A program made the position numbers and the translations under genes. Source: Glycocaulis profundi (lineage in GTDB: Bacteria; Pseudomonadota; Alphaproteobacteria; Caulobacterales; Maricaulaceae). From it: DNA of 64,000 nucleotides. Below, one piece after another: positions 54,261-62,556 of the stretch (position 1 is the first letter of the stretch; each line of letters starts with the position of its first letter). The DNA lies in assembly GCA_007050995.1 (NCBI GenBank), contig VJOU01000012.1:46793-110792 (forward strand), in the 5' to 3' direction. Under the pieces are notes generated by a model. That model was given only the letters and a program-made list of their open reading frames with translations, ran no database searches and was not told the DNA's origin.

Positions 54261-54947
54261 TTAGCGCTGGGACTGGGCCATCTCGACGGCCGCGGCGAAG
54301 CGGTCGTTCAGCGGCTTGAAGGTGTCTTTCATCATGGCGGACATCAGGTCGGAGGTCTTGTTGACCTCGGCCAGCCACGCTTCCATGGCCGATTTGGTGT
54401 AATCGGCGTGAATTTCAACCACTTCCTGGACCGACTTGGCGGACGCCAGCGAGCGGGCGGTCGTCATGCCGTCCTCGAAGGACTTGCGGGTGTAGTCCAC
54501 TGCGCGGGTGTTCAGCTCTTCGAGCGACTTCGAGGCGGTGGTCGCCGAGGCGATCACGGCGTCGATGCTCTCGCGCTGGAAAGCGCTCATGTCGTTCAGC
54601 GCGGCGATGGATTTCTCGAAGCCTTCCTTGACCGCCTCGTTCGAAGCGGCGGCGAAGGTCTCGACGGTTTTCTCGGCTTCCTTCTTGGCGGTGGCCATAG
54701 AAGTCTCTCCTGTGAATTTGCGGGGCGGCGAAGGCTTGCGGGTGGGCGCCTTCGCGGCCTGAGTGCTGGGCCTGACTTTCGTCTTCGAGGCCGTCTTTTC
54801 GGCTTGCGCCGCCGCGGCCTTCGCAGTGTTCGCGGTCTCCGAGGCCGCCGCCTTGGCGGTCTGGGCAGTCGCTTCGGCCGCCTTCGCGCCCGCGTCATCG
54901 GCCGCTTTCACGGCGTCAGCGGCGGGGGTTTCGGTGTCGGCGGCCAT
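54261..54947 (-). CDS. Phasin family protein with Ala/Lys-rich N-terminal extension
   Basis: The full frame is 228 residues. Residues 1-83 are an Ala/Lys/Thr-rich, histone-H1-like low-complexity region. Residues 84-228 are a typical helical phasin domain (NEAVKEGFEKSIAALNDMSAFQRESIDAVIASATTASKSLEELNTRAVDYTRKSFEDGM). Phasins coat polyhydroxyalkanoate granules. Two in-frame starts have good ribosome sites: ATG 54947 (GGAG, 7 nt) and ATG 54698 (AGGAGAG, 6 nt), the latter giving the 145-residue phasin alone. Both products may be made. No PHA synthase is in the window. Confidence 0.9.
   Translation of the reverse strand: MAADTETPAADAVKAADDAGAKAAEATAQTAKAAASETANTAKAAAAQAEKTASKTKVRPSTQAAKAPTRKPSPPRKFTGETSMATAKKEAEKTVETFAAASNEAVKEGFEKSIAALNDMSAFQRESIDAVIASATTASKSLEELNTRAVDYTRKSFEDGMTTARSLASAKSVQEVVEIHADYTKSAMEAWLAEVNKTSDLMSAMMKDTFKPLNDRFAAAVEMAQSQR
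54705..54711 (-). promoter_or_regulatory. Internal ribosome-binding site inside the phasin frame
   Basis: AGGAGAG lies 6 nt before the in-frame ATG at 54698 and is stronger than the site for the outer start. It divides the low-complexity extension from the phasin domain. Confidence 0.6.
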
Positions 54948-55068
54948 TAGGATGCTCCGGCATCGGCTTGTTCGCTACTGCAGCAAAGATGGCGCATCGC
55001 TCCTCCCCCGTCAAGAGCTTTTGTTGCGATGCACAAATGCTTCGGAATCGCGCTGATCCGGGTTGTAG

Positions 55069-55083
55069 TTAACGTGCGATAAA
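55069..55083 (+). promoter_or_regulatory. CtrA-box-like sequence upstream of the D,D-carboxypeptidase gene
   Basis: TTAA-7 nt-TAAA followed by C is one base from the TTAA-N7-TTAA(C) site of the Caulobacter cell-cycle regulator CtrA. It is 25-39 bp before the start codon. A single imperfect site could occur by chance. Confidence 0.3.
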
Positions 55084-55107
55084 CCCGCGCGCGCGAATAT
55101 CGCGCCC

Positions 55108-56559
55108 ATGACCCAGCGCATCGCCCTTCTCCTGACCGCCCTCGCCCTGACGCTCAGCCTCGGGACGGCGCCGGCCCGCGCGGCCGCCATGCCGGACTCC
55201 GACCGCTACGCCGCCTTCGTCGCGGACATGGAGACCGGGGAGGTCCTGCACGCCAGGCGCGCCGACGCCCTGCGCTACCCCGCCTCGCTGACCAAGATGA
55301 TGACGCTCTACATGCTGTTCGAGGCGATGGAGCGCGGCGAGCTGTCTCTGGAAACCTGGATGCCGGTGTCCGCCGAGGCCGCCTCCCGCCCGCCCACAAA
55401 GCTGGGCGTGCCCGCGGGACGCGAGGTCCAGGTCCAGACCGCCATCCGCGCCCTGGTCATCCGCAGCGCCAACGACATCGCGGTCGTCGTCGCCGAGCAT
55501 CTGGCCGGGTCCGAACCTGAGTTCGCGCGGCGCATGACCGAGCGCGCGCGCCGTCTGGGCATGGAGAACACCACCTTCCGCAACGCCTCGGGCCTTCCCG
55601 ACCTGCAGCAGCAGACCACCGCGCGAGACATGGCCCGGCTGGCCTACGCCCTGCGCCGGGATTTCCCGCAATACTACCACTTCTTCTCCGAGCGCTCGTT
55701 CAGCTATGGCGGGACCACCTATCGCACCCACAACTCGCTGGTGGGCAATGTGCGCGGGATCGACGGGCTGAAGACCGGCTATATCCGCGCCTCGGGCTTC
55801 AACATCGCGGTGTCGGGCCGCCGCCACGAGGACTCGCTGGTCGCCATCGTGATGGGCGGCGCCACCGGCGCGGTGCGCGACGCCCACGCCCGCGAGCTGG
55901 TCGAGGCCGCCTTCGGCACCATGGCCGCCCGGCGCGACGGGGTGATCCTGGCCAGCCTGGACTCCCCGCGCCTGAACCCGATTCGCGAGCAGGAGATCCT
56001 GGTCGCAGAGACCCGCCACCTGCCCCAGCCCGCCGCCATGGGTTCCATCGAAGGCGCGCCCCCGCTTCAGGTCGTGCTGCAGGACACCCCCGACATGGCC
56101 CGCCCGGCCCGCGAGGAGGGTCGTCCGATCCCGCTCGCCGAAACTTTCCCGGCAGTCTATTCCGAGCCAATCGCCCCGCCCGCCTCTCCGGGCCGCGACG
56201 AGGCGCTGGATTCGCCGGGCCTGCCCCAGCCTCAGCAGCGCTCCGCCATCGCGCAGATCCCCGCCGACGCGGTTCCCGTGCAGGCCGCCGCCCAGGCGTC
56301 CGCGCCCGTCCCCGCTGGATGGTCGGTGCAGGTGGGGGCCTTCGCCAGCCAGGCCGCCGCTCAGGCGCGTCTTGAAAGCGTGGCCGCCATGGCGCCCCAG
56401 CTGCGCGGCGCACGGCCCGTGACCGATCTGCTCGACCGCGACGGCCGGACCCTTCACCGCGCCCGCTTCGAGGCGCTGGACGCCGCGGACGCCCGCGCCG
56501 CCTGCGAGGCGCTGTCCCGGCTGGGCGAAGCCTGCTTCGCGGTCAGCCCGAACGCCTGA
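55108..56559 (+). CDS. D-alanyl-D-alanine carboxypeptidase with C-terminal SPOR domain
   Basis: This 483-residue low-molecular-weight PBP has a signal peptide (to about residue 26). Catalytic motifs are SLTK (S60, K63), SAN (120-122) and KTG (222-224). The C-terminal part after a Pro-rich linker is a SPOR domain (GWSVQVGAFASQAAAQARLESV, about 404-480). The enzyme trims pentapeptides, and the SPOR domain would recruit it to denuded septal glycan. DacA-SPOR fusions occur in alphaproteobacteria. ATG 55108 has no strong site. Confidence 0.95.
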   Translation: MTQRIALLLTALALTLSLGTAPARAAAMPDSDRYAAFVADMETGEVLHARRADALRYPASLTKMMTLYMLFEAMERGELSLETWMPVSAEAASRPPTKLGVPAGREVQVQTAIRALVIRSANDIAVVVAEHLAGSEPEFARRMTERARRLGMENTTFRNASGLPDLQQQTTARDMARLAYALRRDFPQYYHFFSERSFSYGGTTYRTHNSLVGNVRGIDGLKTGYIRASGFNIAVSGRRHEDSLVAIVMGGATGAVRDAHARELVEAAFGTMAARRDGVILASLDSPRLNPIREQEILVAETRHLPQPAAMGSIEGAPPLQVVLQDTPDMARPAREEGRPIPLAETFPAVYSEPIAPPASPGRDEALDSPGLPQPQQRSAIAQIPADAVPVQAAAQASAPVPAGWSVQVGAFASQAAAQARLESVAAMAPQLRGARPVTDLLDRDGRTLHRARFEALDAADARAACEALSRLGEACFAVSPNA

Positions 56560-56562
56560 GCC

Positions 56563-57123
56563 TCAGCCTTCGCGGACGCCCAGATAGCGGAACAGCGAGT
56601 CCAGCGCGTCATCGACATCGGCGTGGAAGGTCAGCCCCGCCAGCGCCTCCTCCGACGCGAAGCCTTGAGCCTTGAGCGCTTCGAGCACGCCCTGCAGCCC
56701 GCCCCAGAAGGCGGTGTCGGCGAAGGCGGCGGGCTTGGCGTGGACCCCGTTGCGACGTCGGGAGATCAGGTCGAACACCTCCTCCATCGTGCCGGTGCCG
56801 CCCGGCAGGATCAGGAAGGCGTCACCTTCCTCCATCAGCATGGACTTGCGCGCGCCCAGCGTGGCGACCTTCCTCAGCTCGATGCCCTCCTGCGCGCCCT
56901 CACGCGGGATCATGAACTCGGGGATCGCGCCCATCACCTCGCCGCCCGCCTCCAGCGCGGCGCGCGCGGCGATGCCCTGCAGACCCATCTCTCCGCCGCC
57001 ATAGACCAGGCGCACGCCGGCCCCGGCCAGACGCCGCCCGGCATGGGCCGCCATCTCCGCATGGGCGGGGTCGGTTCCGGTCCGGGTACCGCAGAAGATG
57101 CAGACGCTCCGCATTTTCGCCAT
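56563..57123 (-). CDS. LOG-family protein (cytokinin riboside 5'-monophosphate phosphoribohydrolase-like)
   Basis: This 186-residue Rossmann-fold protein has SVCIFCGTRTGTDP at the N-terminus, VYGGGEMGLQGIAARAAL and the hallmark PGGTGTMEEVFDLISRRRNG with the catalytic Glu and Arg. Bacterial LOG proteins release a base from nucleoside monophosphates; their natural role outside plant-associated bacteria is unclear. The start could be ATG 57123 or ATG 57114. It is convergent with the carboxypeptidase, only 3 bp from its stop. Confidence 0.92.
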   Translation of the reverse strand: MAKMRSVCIFCGTRTGTDPAHAEMAAHAGRRLAGAGVRLVYGGGEMGLQGIAARAALEAGGEVMGAIPEFMIPREGAQEGIELRKVATLGARKSMLMEEGDAFLILPGGTGTMEEVFDLISRRRNGVHAKPAAFADTAFWGGLQGVLEALKAQGFASEEALAGLTFHADVDDALDSLFRYLGVREG

Positions 57124-57277
57124 GCCTTTCGGGTTGGATTTGGTTCATGCTCATGATCCGCCTAGCTTATCGGCGCGGGGCTGGCCAGCCCTCGCAAAGC
57201 TTGCAAGCGGGGCGCGGGACCGATTAACCCTGTCGGCACGGCGCGCCGCGCCCGGCCGGACGCAAGGAGACGACCCC

Positions 57278-58243
57278 ATGGGTTCTGTGAAATCGCTCGT
57301 GATCGCCGCGGTTCTGGTCGCGGCCGGTGTCGGAGCGGCGGTGCTCTACGTCGTCACCCGCGGCGACGATGCGGCCGCGCCCGTCCGCGAGGAGGAGCAG
57401 ACCCGCACCGTTCTCGAAGCCCCCTCCCAGCAGGCCGCCCCCGCCATGGCCGCGCCCAGCTTCGACGTGGTCCGCGTCGATCCGCGCGGCACCGCCGTGG
57501 TGGCCGGACGCGGCGCCCCGCGCGCCTCGGTCGCGCTGATGGCGGGCGACGACGAGGTGGCCACCGCCGAGATCGACGCGGCGGGCGAATGGGTCATCGT
57601 TCTCAGCGACCCGCTGCCTACCGGCACCATAGAGCTGAGCCTGCTGATGAGCCTGCCCGACGGGCAGGAGGTCCGCTCCGATCAGGTCGTGGTCGTCTCC
57701 GTGCCCGAATCCCGCGCCGAGACCCCGCTGGTGGTGCTGGGCCGCCCCGGCGAGGCCAGCGAGGTTCTGCAGGGCCCGTTCGACGGGGTGGGCATGGGTC
57801 CGCTCGTGCTGGAGACCGTGGACTATGACGAGACCGGAGAGGTCATCTTCTCGGGCCGCGCCGAGCCGAACGCGCGGGTGCGCGTGCTGGCCGACGAGCA
57901 GCTGATCGGCGAGACCCAGGCGGATTCCGCCGGACGCTGGACCCTGCAGGCGCCCGAAGGCTTCGAGCCGGGCGTCTATGATCTTCAGATCGACCAGCTC
58001 GACGAGGAGGGCCGCGTGACCGCCGTCATCGCCCTGCCCTTCGAGCGCGCCAGCCCCGAGGCCATCGAGATGGCCGGCGAGCGGGTGGTGGTCCAGCCGG
58101 GCAACTCGCTCTGGCGCATCGCCCGCGAGCTCTACGGCCAGGGCATGCAGTACACCGTCATCTACGAGGCCAACCGCGACCAGATCCGCGATCCTGACCT
58201 GATCTATCCCGGCCAGGTCTTCGCCACGCCCCAGGACGGCTGA
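57278..58243 (+). CDS. LysM-domain envelope protein with Ig-like repeats
   Basis: This 321-residue protein has one N-terminal membrane anchor (about 5-27). Two Big/Ig-like repeats follow (FDVVRVDPRGTAVVAGRGAPRASVALMAGDDEVATAEIDAAGEWVI and GEVIFSGRAEPNARVRVLADEQLIGETQADSAGRWTL). The C-terminal LysM domain (VVQPGNSLWRIARELYGQGMQYTVIYEANRDQIRDPDLIYPGQVF) binds peptidoglycan. AAGGAG lies before ATG 57278. The layout is common in alphaproteobacteria; the function beyond wall attachment is unknown. It lies 47 bp upstream of the ABC exporter. Confidence 0.92.
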   Translation: MGSVKSLVIAAVLVAAGVGAAVLYVVTRGDDAAAPVREEEQTRTVLEAPSQQAAPAMAAPSFDVVRVDPRGTAVVAGRGAPRASVALMAGDDEVATAEIDAAGEWVIVLSDPLPTGTIELSLLMSLPDGQEVRSDQVVVVSVPESRAETPLVVLGRPGEASEVLQGPFDGVGMGPLVLETVDYDETGEVIFSGRAEPNARVRVLADEQLIGETQADSAGRWTLQAPEGFEPGVYDLQIDQLDEEGRVTAVIALPFERASPEAIEMAGERVVVQPGNSLWRIARELYGQGMQYTVIYEANRDQIRDPDLIYPGQVFATPQDG

Positions 58244-58290
58244 CCGGCTTTCCATTGCCGCGGAGCGCCCGCGCCCCTAACTAGCGGGCC

Positions 58291-60186
58291 ATGCGCCCTT
58301 ATCCCGTCGATGCCACGCCGCCCGAAGGCCGCGCCCCCGAGGGCCGGCTGGGCGAGGCCGTCACCCGCGTGGCGGTCATCCTCGCTCTGCCAGAAATGGG
58401 CAAGTGGCGCGCCCGCATGGCGCTCGCCTTCATCATCACCGTGGCGGCCAAATTCCTCGCCGTGAGCGCGCCGGTCCTGTTCGGCGAGGGCGTGAACCTG
58501 GTCTCCGACGCCGCGGACGGCGACGGCGATGGCGGCGCGGGCACCCTGGCCGCAGGCGCCTTCGCGGGGGCCTTCGTGCTCTACGGGCTGGTGCGTTTCG
58601 GCTCGGCGGCCTTCCCCGAGCTGCGCGACGCCATGTTCGCGCCCGTCTCCCAGGACGCCCAGCGGCTGGCCGCCGTGCGCGGCTTCGCCCACGTCCAATC
58701 ATTGTCTCTGGCCTGGCACCAGACCCGCCGCACCGGCGCGGTCAACCGGGTGATCGACCGGGGCGCGAACGCGGTGGACTTCCTGCTGCGTTTTCTGGTC
58801 TTCAACATCCTGCCCGCCCTGATCGAGCTGGCGCTGGCCGCCAGCGTGGCCGCGGTCCTGTATGGCTGGCAGTTCTCGGTGGTCATCGTTGTGGCCGTGG
58901 CGCTCTACGCGATCACCACCTACGCCATGACCGAGTGGCGGGTGAAGCTGCGCCGCCGGATGAACGAGGCCGACACCGAGGTCAACGCGGTCGCCGTCGA
59001 CACCCTGTCGAATTTCGAAACCGTGAAGGCCTTCGCCGCCGAAGACCGCGAGGCGGGCCGATATGACGACGCCAAGCGCCGCTATTCGGACGCGGCGACC
59101 GATTCGCGCCAGTCGCTGGCGCTCCTGAACATCGTGCAGGCCGGGATCATGAACGCGGGGCTTCTCGCCGTGGCGCTGATCGGCGCGTTCATGGTGATCG
59201 GCGGCGAGCTTCGGATCGGCGACATCGCCGCGCTGACCCTGATGCTGATGAGCGTGTACCAGCCGCTGAACATTCTGGGCTTCGCCTATCGCGAGATCAA
59301 ACAGGCCGCCGTCGATCTCGAGCGCCTGTTCCAGACCCTCGATCTCGAACCTGAAGTCGCCGACCCCGCAGGCGGTCGCGAGCTGAAGGTCTCGGGCGGC
59401 GCGGTGCGCTTCGAGGCCGTCAGCTTCGCCCATCCGGGCCGGGAGCGCTCGGTGGAGGCCGTCGATCTGGACATCGCGCCGGGCAGCTTCGTGGGACTGG
59501 CCGGGGCGTCGGGGGCGGGCAAGTCCACGCTTCTGCGCCTGCTGTTCCGTTTTTACGACCCCGATGCGGGCCGGGTGCTGATCGACGGGCAGGACATCGC
59601 AGGCGTGACCCAGGAGAGTCTGCGCGGCCAGCTCGGGCTCGTGCCTCAGGAAGTCGTCCTGTTCAACGACACCCTGCGGGCCAACATCGAGTATGGCCGC
59701 CCTGGCGCCTGCGAGACGCAGATCGCCGACGCGGTGCGTCGCGCGCATCTGGAGGCCTTCGTGGCCAGTCTGCCCATGGGTCTCGACACACGGGTGGGCG
59801 AGCGCGGGCTGAAGCTGTCGGGCGGGGAGAAGCAGCGCGTGGGCGTGGCCCGGGCGATCCTGAAAAACCCGCCCATCCTCATTCTCGACGAGGCCACCAG
59901 CGCGCTCGATTCCCACACCGAGGGCGAGGTTCAGGCCGCGCTGGCCGAGGCCGCGCGCGGGCGCACCACCATCTCGGTCGCCCACCGGCTGTCGACCATC
60001 GCGGGTGCGGATCGCATCCACGTCCTGCACGAGGGCCGCGTGGCCGAATCGGGGAGCCATGCCGAGCTGATCGCCCGCGACGGGCTCTACGCGGCCATGT
60101 GGCGACGCCAGGCCGAGGCGTCGCGCTCAGGCGTGGGTGAACGCGATTCAGCCAAGTTCAAGGAATCTCAACCCGCCCCCCGATAG
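58291..60186 (+). CDS. ABC exporter, Atm1/HMT1 type (fused permease and ATPase)
   Basis: This 631-residue half-transporter has six helices (about residues 40-330) with NFETVKAFAAEDREAGRYDDA. The nucleotide domain has Walker A GASGAGKSTLL, signature LSGGEKQRVGVARAIL, Walker B ILILDEATSALDSHTEG and the H-loop AHRLSTI. The Atm1/HMT1 branch exports glutathione-linked sulfur species or metal conjugates, and a role in heavy-metal tolerance or cytosolic Fe-S supply is likely by family. The polar C-terminus extends past the NBD. No ribosome site is obvious at ATG 58291. Confidence 0.94.
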   Translation: MRPYPVDATPPEGRAPEGRLGEAVTRVAVILALPEMGKWRARMALAFIITVAAKFLAVSAPVLFGEGVNLVSDAADGDGDGGAGTLAAGAFAGAFVLYGLVRFGSAAFPELRDAMFAPVSQDAQRLAAVRGFAHVQSLSLAWHQTRRTGAVNRVIDRGANAVDFLLRFLVFNILPALIELALAASVAAVLYGWQFSVVIVVAVALYAITTYAMTEWRVKLRRRMNEADTEVNAVAVDTLSNFETVKAFAAEDREAGRYDDAKRRYSDAATDSRQSLALLNIVQAGIMNAGLLAVALIGAFMVIGGELRIGDIAALTLMLMSVYQPLNILGFAYREIKQAAVDLERLFQTLDLEPEVADPAGGRELKVSGGAVRFEAVSFAHPGRERSVEAVDLDIAPGSFVGLAGASGAGKSTLLRLLFRFYDPDAGRVLIDGQDIAGVTQESLRGQLGLVPQEVVLFNDTLRANIEYGRPGACETQIADAVRRAHLEAFVASLPMGLDTRVGERGLKLSGGEKQRVGVARAILKNPPILILDEATSALDSHTEGEVQAALAEAARGRTTISVAHRLSTIAGADRIHVLHEGRVAESGSHAELIARDGLYAAMWRRQAEASRSGVGERDSAKFKESQPAPR

Positions 60187-60242
60187 CGTCTCGCACCACC
60201 GCGTGGCCCCATCGGCCCGCGCCAGCGGAGCAAGAGACCGGC

Positions 60243-60686
60243 ATGGGGTTTTCCATCGAGACGCGCGGACGCCGCATGGTTTCTCGCCGGGTCGGCAGCG
60301 TCGACTGGCAGGATGCGATGGATTCCTTTTCCAACTACGCGGCCCTGTACGAGGACGAAGGCGTCCGCGAACTGGTCATGGACATGCGCGAGGCCGTGGT
60401 TCTGATCAGCGGCGGCGACGCGGACGAGCTGGCGCGGGTCTTCCTGCGCGAGGCCCCCGCCGAGATCGCAATCGCCGTGATCAAGCCCGAAACCCGGTCA
60501 GACGCCAGCTTCCTGGACGGTTTCATCGCGGCGCTCAAAGAGCGAGGCCGCGACATCACCGAAGTTCCCGATCTCGCCGCCGCTGACGCCTTTTTCGCCA
60601 CGGTCCGCGATCGCCGCCGCGAATGGGCCATGATCCGCAAAGCCGGTCGGTTGGCGAACGTGTTCAAGTTACGCTCCTCCTCCTGA
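60243..60686 (+). CDS. Small STAS/SpoIIAA-like protein, uncharacterised
   Basis: This 147-residue soluble protein has an alternating beta-alpha layout resembling the STAS/SpoIIAA-like fold (VRELVMDMREAVVLISGGDADELARVFL ... AEIAIAVIKPETRSDASFLDGFIAAL). The C-terminus is Arg/Lys-rich. GGAGCAAGAG precedes ATG 60243. It follows the ABC exporter by 56 bp and may share its transcript. The family call is weak and no function can be given. Confidence 0.75.
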   Translation: MGFSIETRGRRMVSRRVGSVDWQDAMDSFSNYAALYEDEGVRELVMDMREAVVLISGGDADELARVFLREAPAEIAIAVIKPETRSDASFLDGFIAALKERGRDITEVPDLAAADAFFATVRDRRREWAMIRKAGRLANVFKLRSSS

Positions 60687-60743
60687 ACGTGCGCCGCGAA
60701 AAATTCCGCCGAACAGTTTTCGTTTGTAGTTCAATTTCACGGT

Positions 60744-60764
60744 TTCTATGGTTGATCCATAGAA
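60744..60764. promoter_or_regulatory. Inverted repeat just upstream of the GNAT gene
   Basis: TTCTATGG - 5 nt - CCATAGAA is a perfect 8-bp inverted repeat, 21 bp in all, ending 4 bp before ATG 60769 in an AT-richer promoter region. The size and symmetry suit a dimeric regulator such as a LuxR-type protein, although the sequence is not a classical lux box. As RNA it could hide the ribosome-binding site. Confidence 0.45.
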
Positions 60765-60768
60765 GGCG

Positions 60769-61845
60769 ATGCTCGTGGGCTCCATCAGACCTGCCACGCT
60801 GGAAGACCTGCCCCGGATCGCTCGACTCGTCGCGCAATGCGGGTTCCCAGAACGTTCGCCCGAAGGATGGCGCTGGGTCCTGTTCGAGAACCCCGATCAG
60901 GGAAAGAGCGCGCCTGGGTGGGTGTATGAGCACCAAGGCCGACTTGCGGGGTTTCTGGGCAATTTCGTCATGTCTTACCGCCATGGACCTGACCGCTTCC
61001 GGATCGCGTCGGGACATACCGTGGTCACCGACATGCGACGACCTTCGCTGCACGCCGGGGGCAAGCTGATCCGCCACGGTTTGTCCCAGCCCGGCGTTCA
61101 CGGCTTCGGCTCGCTGAACAACAATGCCCTGTCGGCTCCTCTCCTGCCGCGGCTGGGCGCCCCCCCGCGTTACGGCCGCGCAGGTCGGGAGTGGGCCGAG
61201 TGGGTGCTTCGGCCGGAGCGGCTGGTTCAGCACAGCCTGCGCCTTGGATCTCAACCTTCCGAGCGGAGCTTCGACATCGACTTCAGCGGGAGGGAACAGG
61301 CCAAGCACTTCGAGCTGAGGCCGCTTGAGGACTTTGATGACGACGCGCTGAAGGCCATCCAGCCTGAAACCCGGTTGACGCGCGAAATAGATTTGACCCG
61401 ATTGCGCTGGCGGCTGGCGGATCCCGACAGGACAGGCGGCGCGGGGTACCGGATCGCAGCGGTGGGAGGGGTGCCGCTGGCGATCGGGGCGCTGGCGGTG
61501 ACCCAGCCCAGCCCCGACAGGCTCGAGCATGCGGAAATCATCGACTGGATCGCCACGGATGACGGGCACGGCCTCGCGGCGCAGCGGGCGCTGATGCGTC
61601 ATCTTTGGCGTCTGGCCAAGGCGGCCGGTGTCGCGCGCCTGCGGCTGAAATTCCCCCGGCATCTGCAGCCGGCGACACTCAGGGCGGCAGGGCCCTTTCT
61701 AATGCGCCGTCATGGGCATCACCCCTGCCATTTCCAGTTCCGCGAAACGGCGCTGCGCGATTGGCGGCCCACGCCGGGAGACGCGGACTTCTTCTTCGCC
61801 TACCGGATTCTCCCCACGCACTTCAAAAGCGCTTCGGCGAGGTGA
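60769..61845 (+). CDS. GNAT-family N-acetyltransferase, long form
   Basis: This 358-residue protein has an N-terminal GNAT-like start (IRPATLEDLPRIARLVAQCGFPERSPEGWRW). In the second half there is a region compatible with a second acetyltransferase unit (YRIAAVGGVPLAIGALAVTQ ... DDGHGLAAQRALMRHLWRLAKAAGVARL). The length suggests a tandem GNAT similar to capsule or exopolysaccharide-linked acyltransferases. GTG 60775 with AAGG 8 nt upstream is an equally good start. Base composition is somewhat lower in GC than the neighbours. It is preceded by a palindrome. Confidence 0.8.
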   Translation: MLVGSIRPATLEDLPRIARLVAQCGFPERSPEGWRWVLFENPDQGKSAPGWVYEHQGRLAGFLGNFVMSYRHGPDRFRIASGHTVVTDMRRPSLHAGGKLIRHGLSQPGVHGFGSLNNNALSAPLLPRLGAPPRYGRAGREWAEWVLRPERLVQHSLRLGSQPSERSFDIDFSGREQAKHFELRPLEDFDDDALKAIQPETRLTREIDLTRLRWRLADPDRTGGAGYRIAAVGGVPLAIGALAVTQPSPDRLEHAEIIDWIATDDGHGLAAQRALMRHLWRLAKAAGVARLRLKFPRHLQPATLRAAGPFLMRRHGHHPCHFQFRETALRDWRPTPGDADFFFAYRILPTHFKSASAR

Positions 61846-62255
61846 CGGACACACCGCCGCCAGTCCCGACAGCGCGATGCGGCACGGGCTGGACGGGACG
61901 ACGCAAAGAGGCGGAACAAAACTGTCCCAGCTTTCAGCCCTCGCCGCCGACAGTGGCCCGCCGACGCGCAAAGCGCGACAATCATTATGGAAACTCGTTG
62001 CGATGGCTCCGCTTCGTGAATGCATATCGAACTCGAATTCTTAATCCCAGCAAGGTGTTAGCTCAGCGCCTAAGATGGATTAAAACGTTCGGGAAGGATT
62101 TGGATTTCGGCGCTATCCCAAAATCTCCGGATGCGCTGTGAGGGTCGGAATGGTCCGCAGAATGACACTTATCCCTATCTCGGTGGCCTAGCTCGAAGAA
62201 CGCCTACTCAGAAGCTGGTTCGAGGCTTGAACAACGCATTTTGCGTTGACCGCCA
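61846..62255. other. Gene-poor, AT-richer stretch
   Basis: This stretch of 410 bp has no reading frame I trust. A plus-strand frame ending at 62141 codes for plausible-looking residues near its end (FVNAYRTRILNPSKVL) but begins inside the GNAT gene in another phase and has no start signal, so it may be a decayed gene tail. The base composition from 61980 is visibly poorer in GC than the rest of the window. I see no tRNA, repeat or terminator. Confidence 0.5.
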
Positions 62256-62516
62256 GTGGCGGTGATACTCGCCATCATGGATGAAGCACAAGGAAAGCGC
62301 TGGCTCCTGACCTGCCCTCAGGGATGCCGGAAGCCCCGTGCATGGGGCCCGGTCCGCGACCCGTTCCAGGCGTCGGCCGTTGAGGCCATTGCACGCACGA
62401 AACGCTGTCCAGCCTGCCAGGCCCCGCTGGACGTGCGCCCCAACACGGATACCCCCAGGCCTTCCTTGACGTGGGCGCTCTTGGGGTGGTTTCAGTCGGT
62501 TCGCCCGAACCGATAG
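62256..62516 (+). CDS. Small putative zinc-ribbon protein
   Basis: The frame is 86 residues from GTG 62256 or 79 from ATG 62277 (MDEAQGKRWLLTC); neither has a good ribosome site. Four cysteines occur as C-x3-C (CPQGC) and C-x2-C (CPAC), about 27 residues apart, a spacing suited to one zinc. The rest is unremarkable and polar. I do not recognise a family. It may be a real small protein or an over-read frame in an accessory region. Confidence 0.4.
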   Translation: MAVILAIMDEAQGKRWLLTCPQGCRKPRAWGPVRDPFQASAVEAIARTKRCPACQAPLDVRPNTDTPRPSLTWALLGWFQSVRPNR

Positions 62517-62556
62517 ATTTCGGTGCAGGCGGGGCGGATCAATTCAGGGGGCAGTC

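Noticed and set aside
61699..62025. 108-residue minus-strand frame at the end of the GNAT gene
   Set aside because: Mostly antisense to the GNAT gene with Arg/Ser/Pro-rich shadow composition and no start signal.
62057..62090. TTAGCTCAG, resembling a tRNA D arm
   Set aside because: No acceptor, anticodon or T arm can be folded around it.
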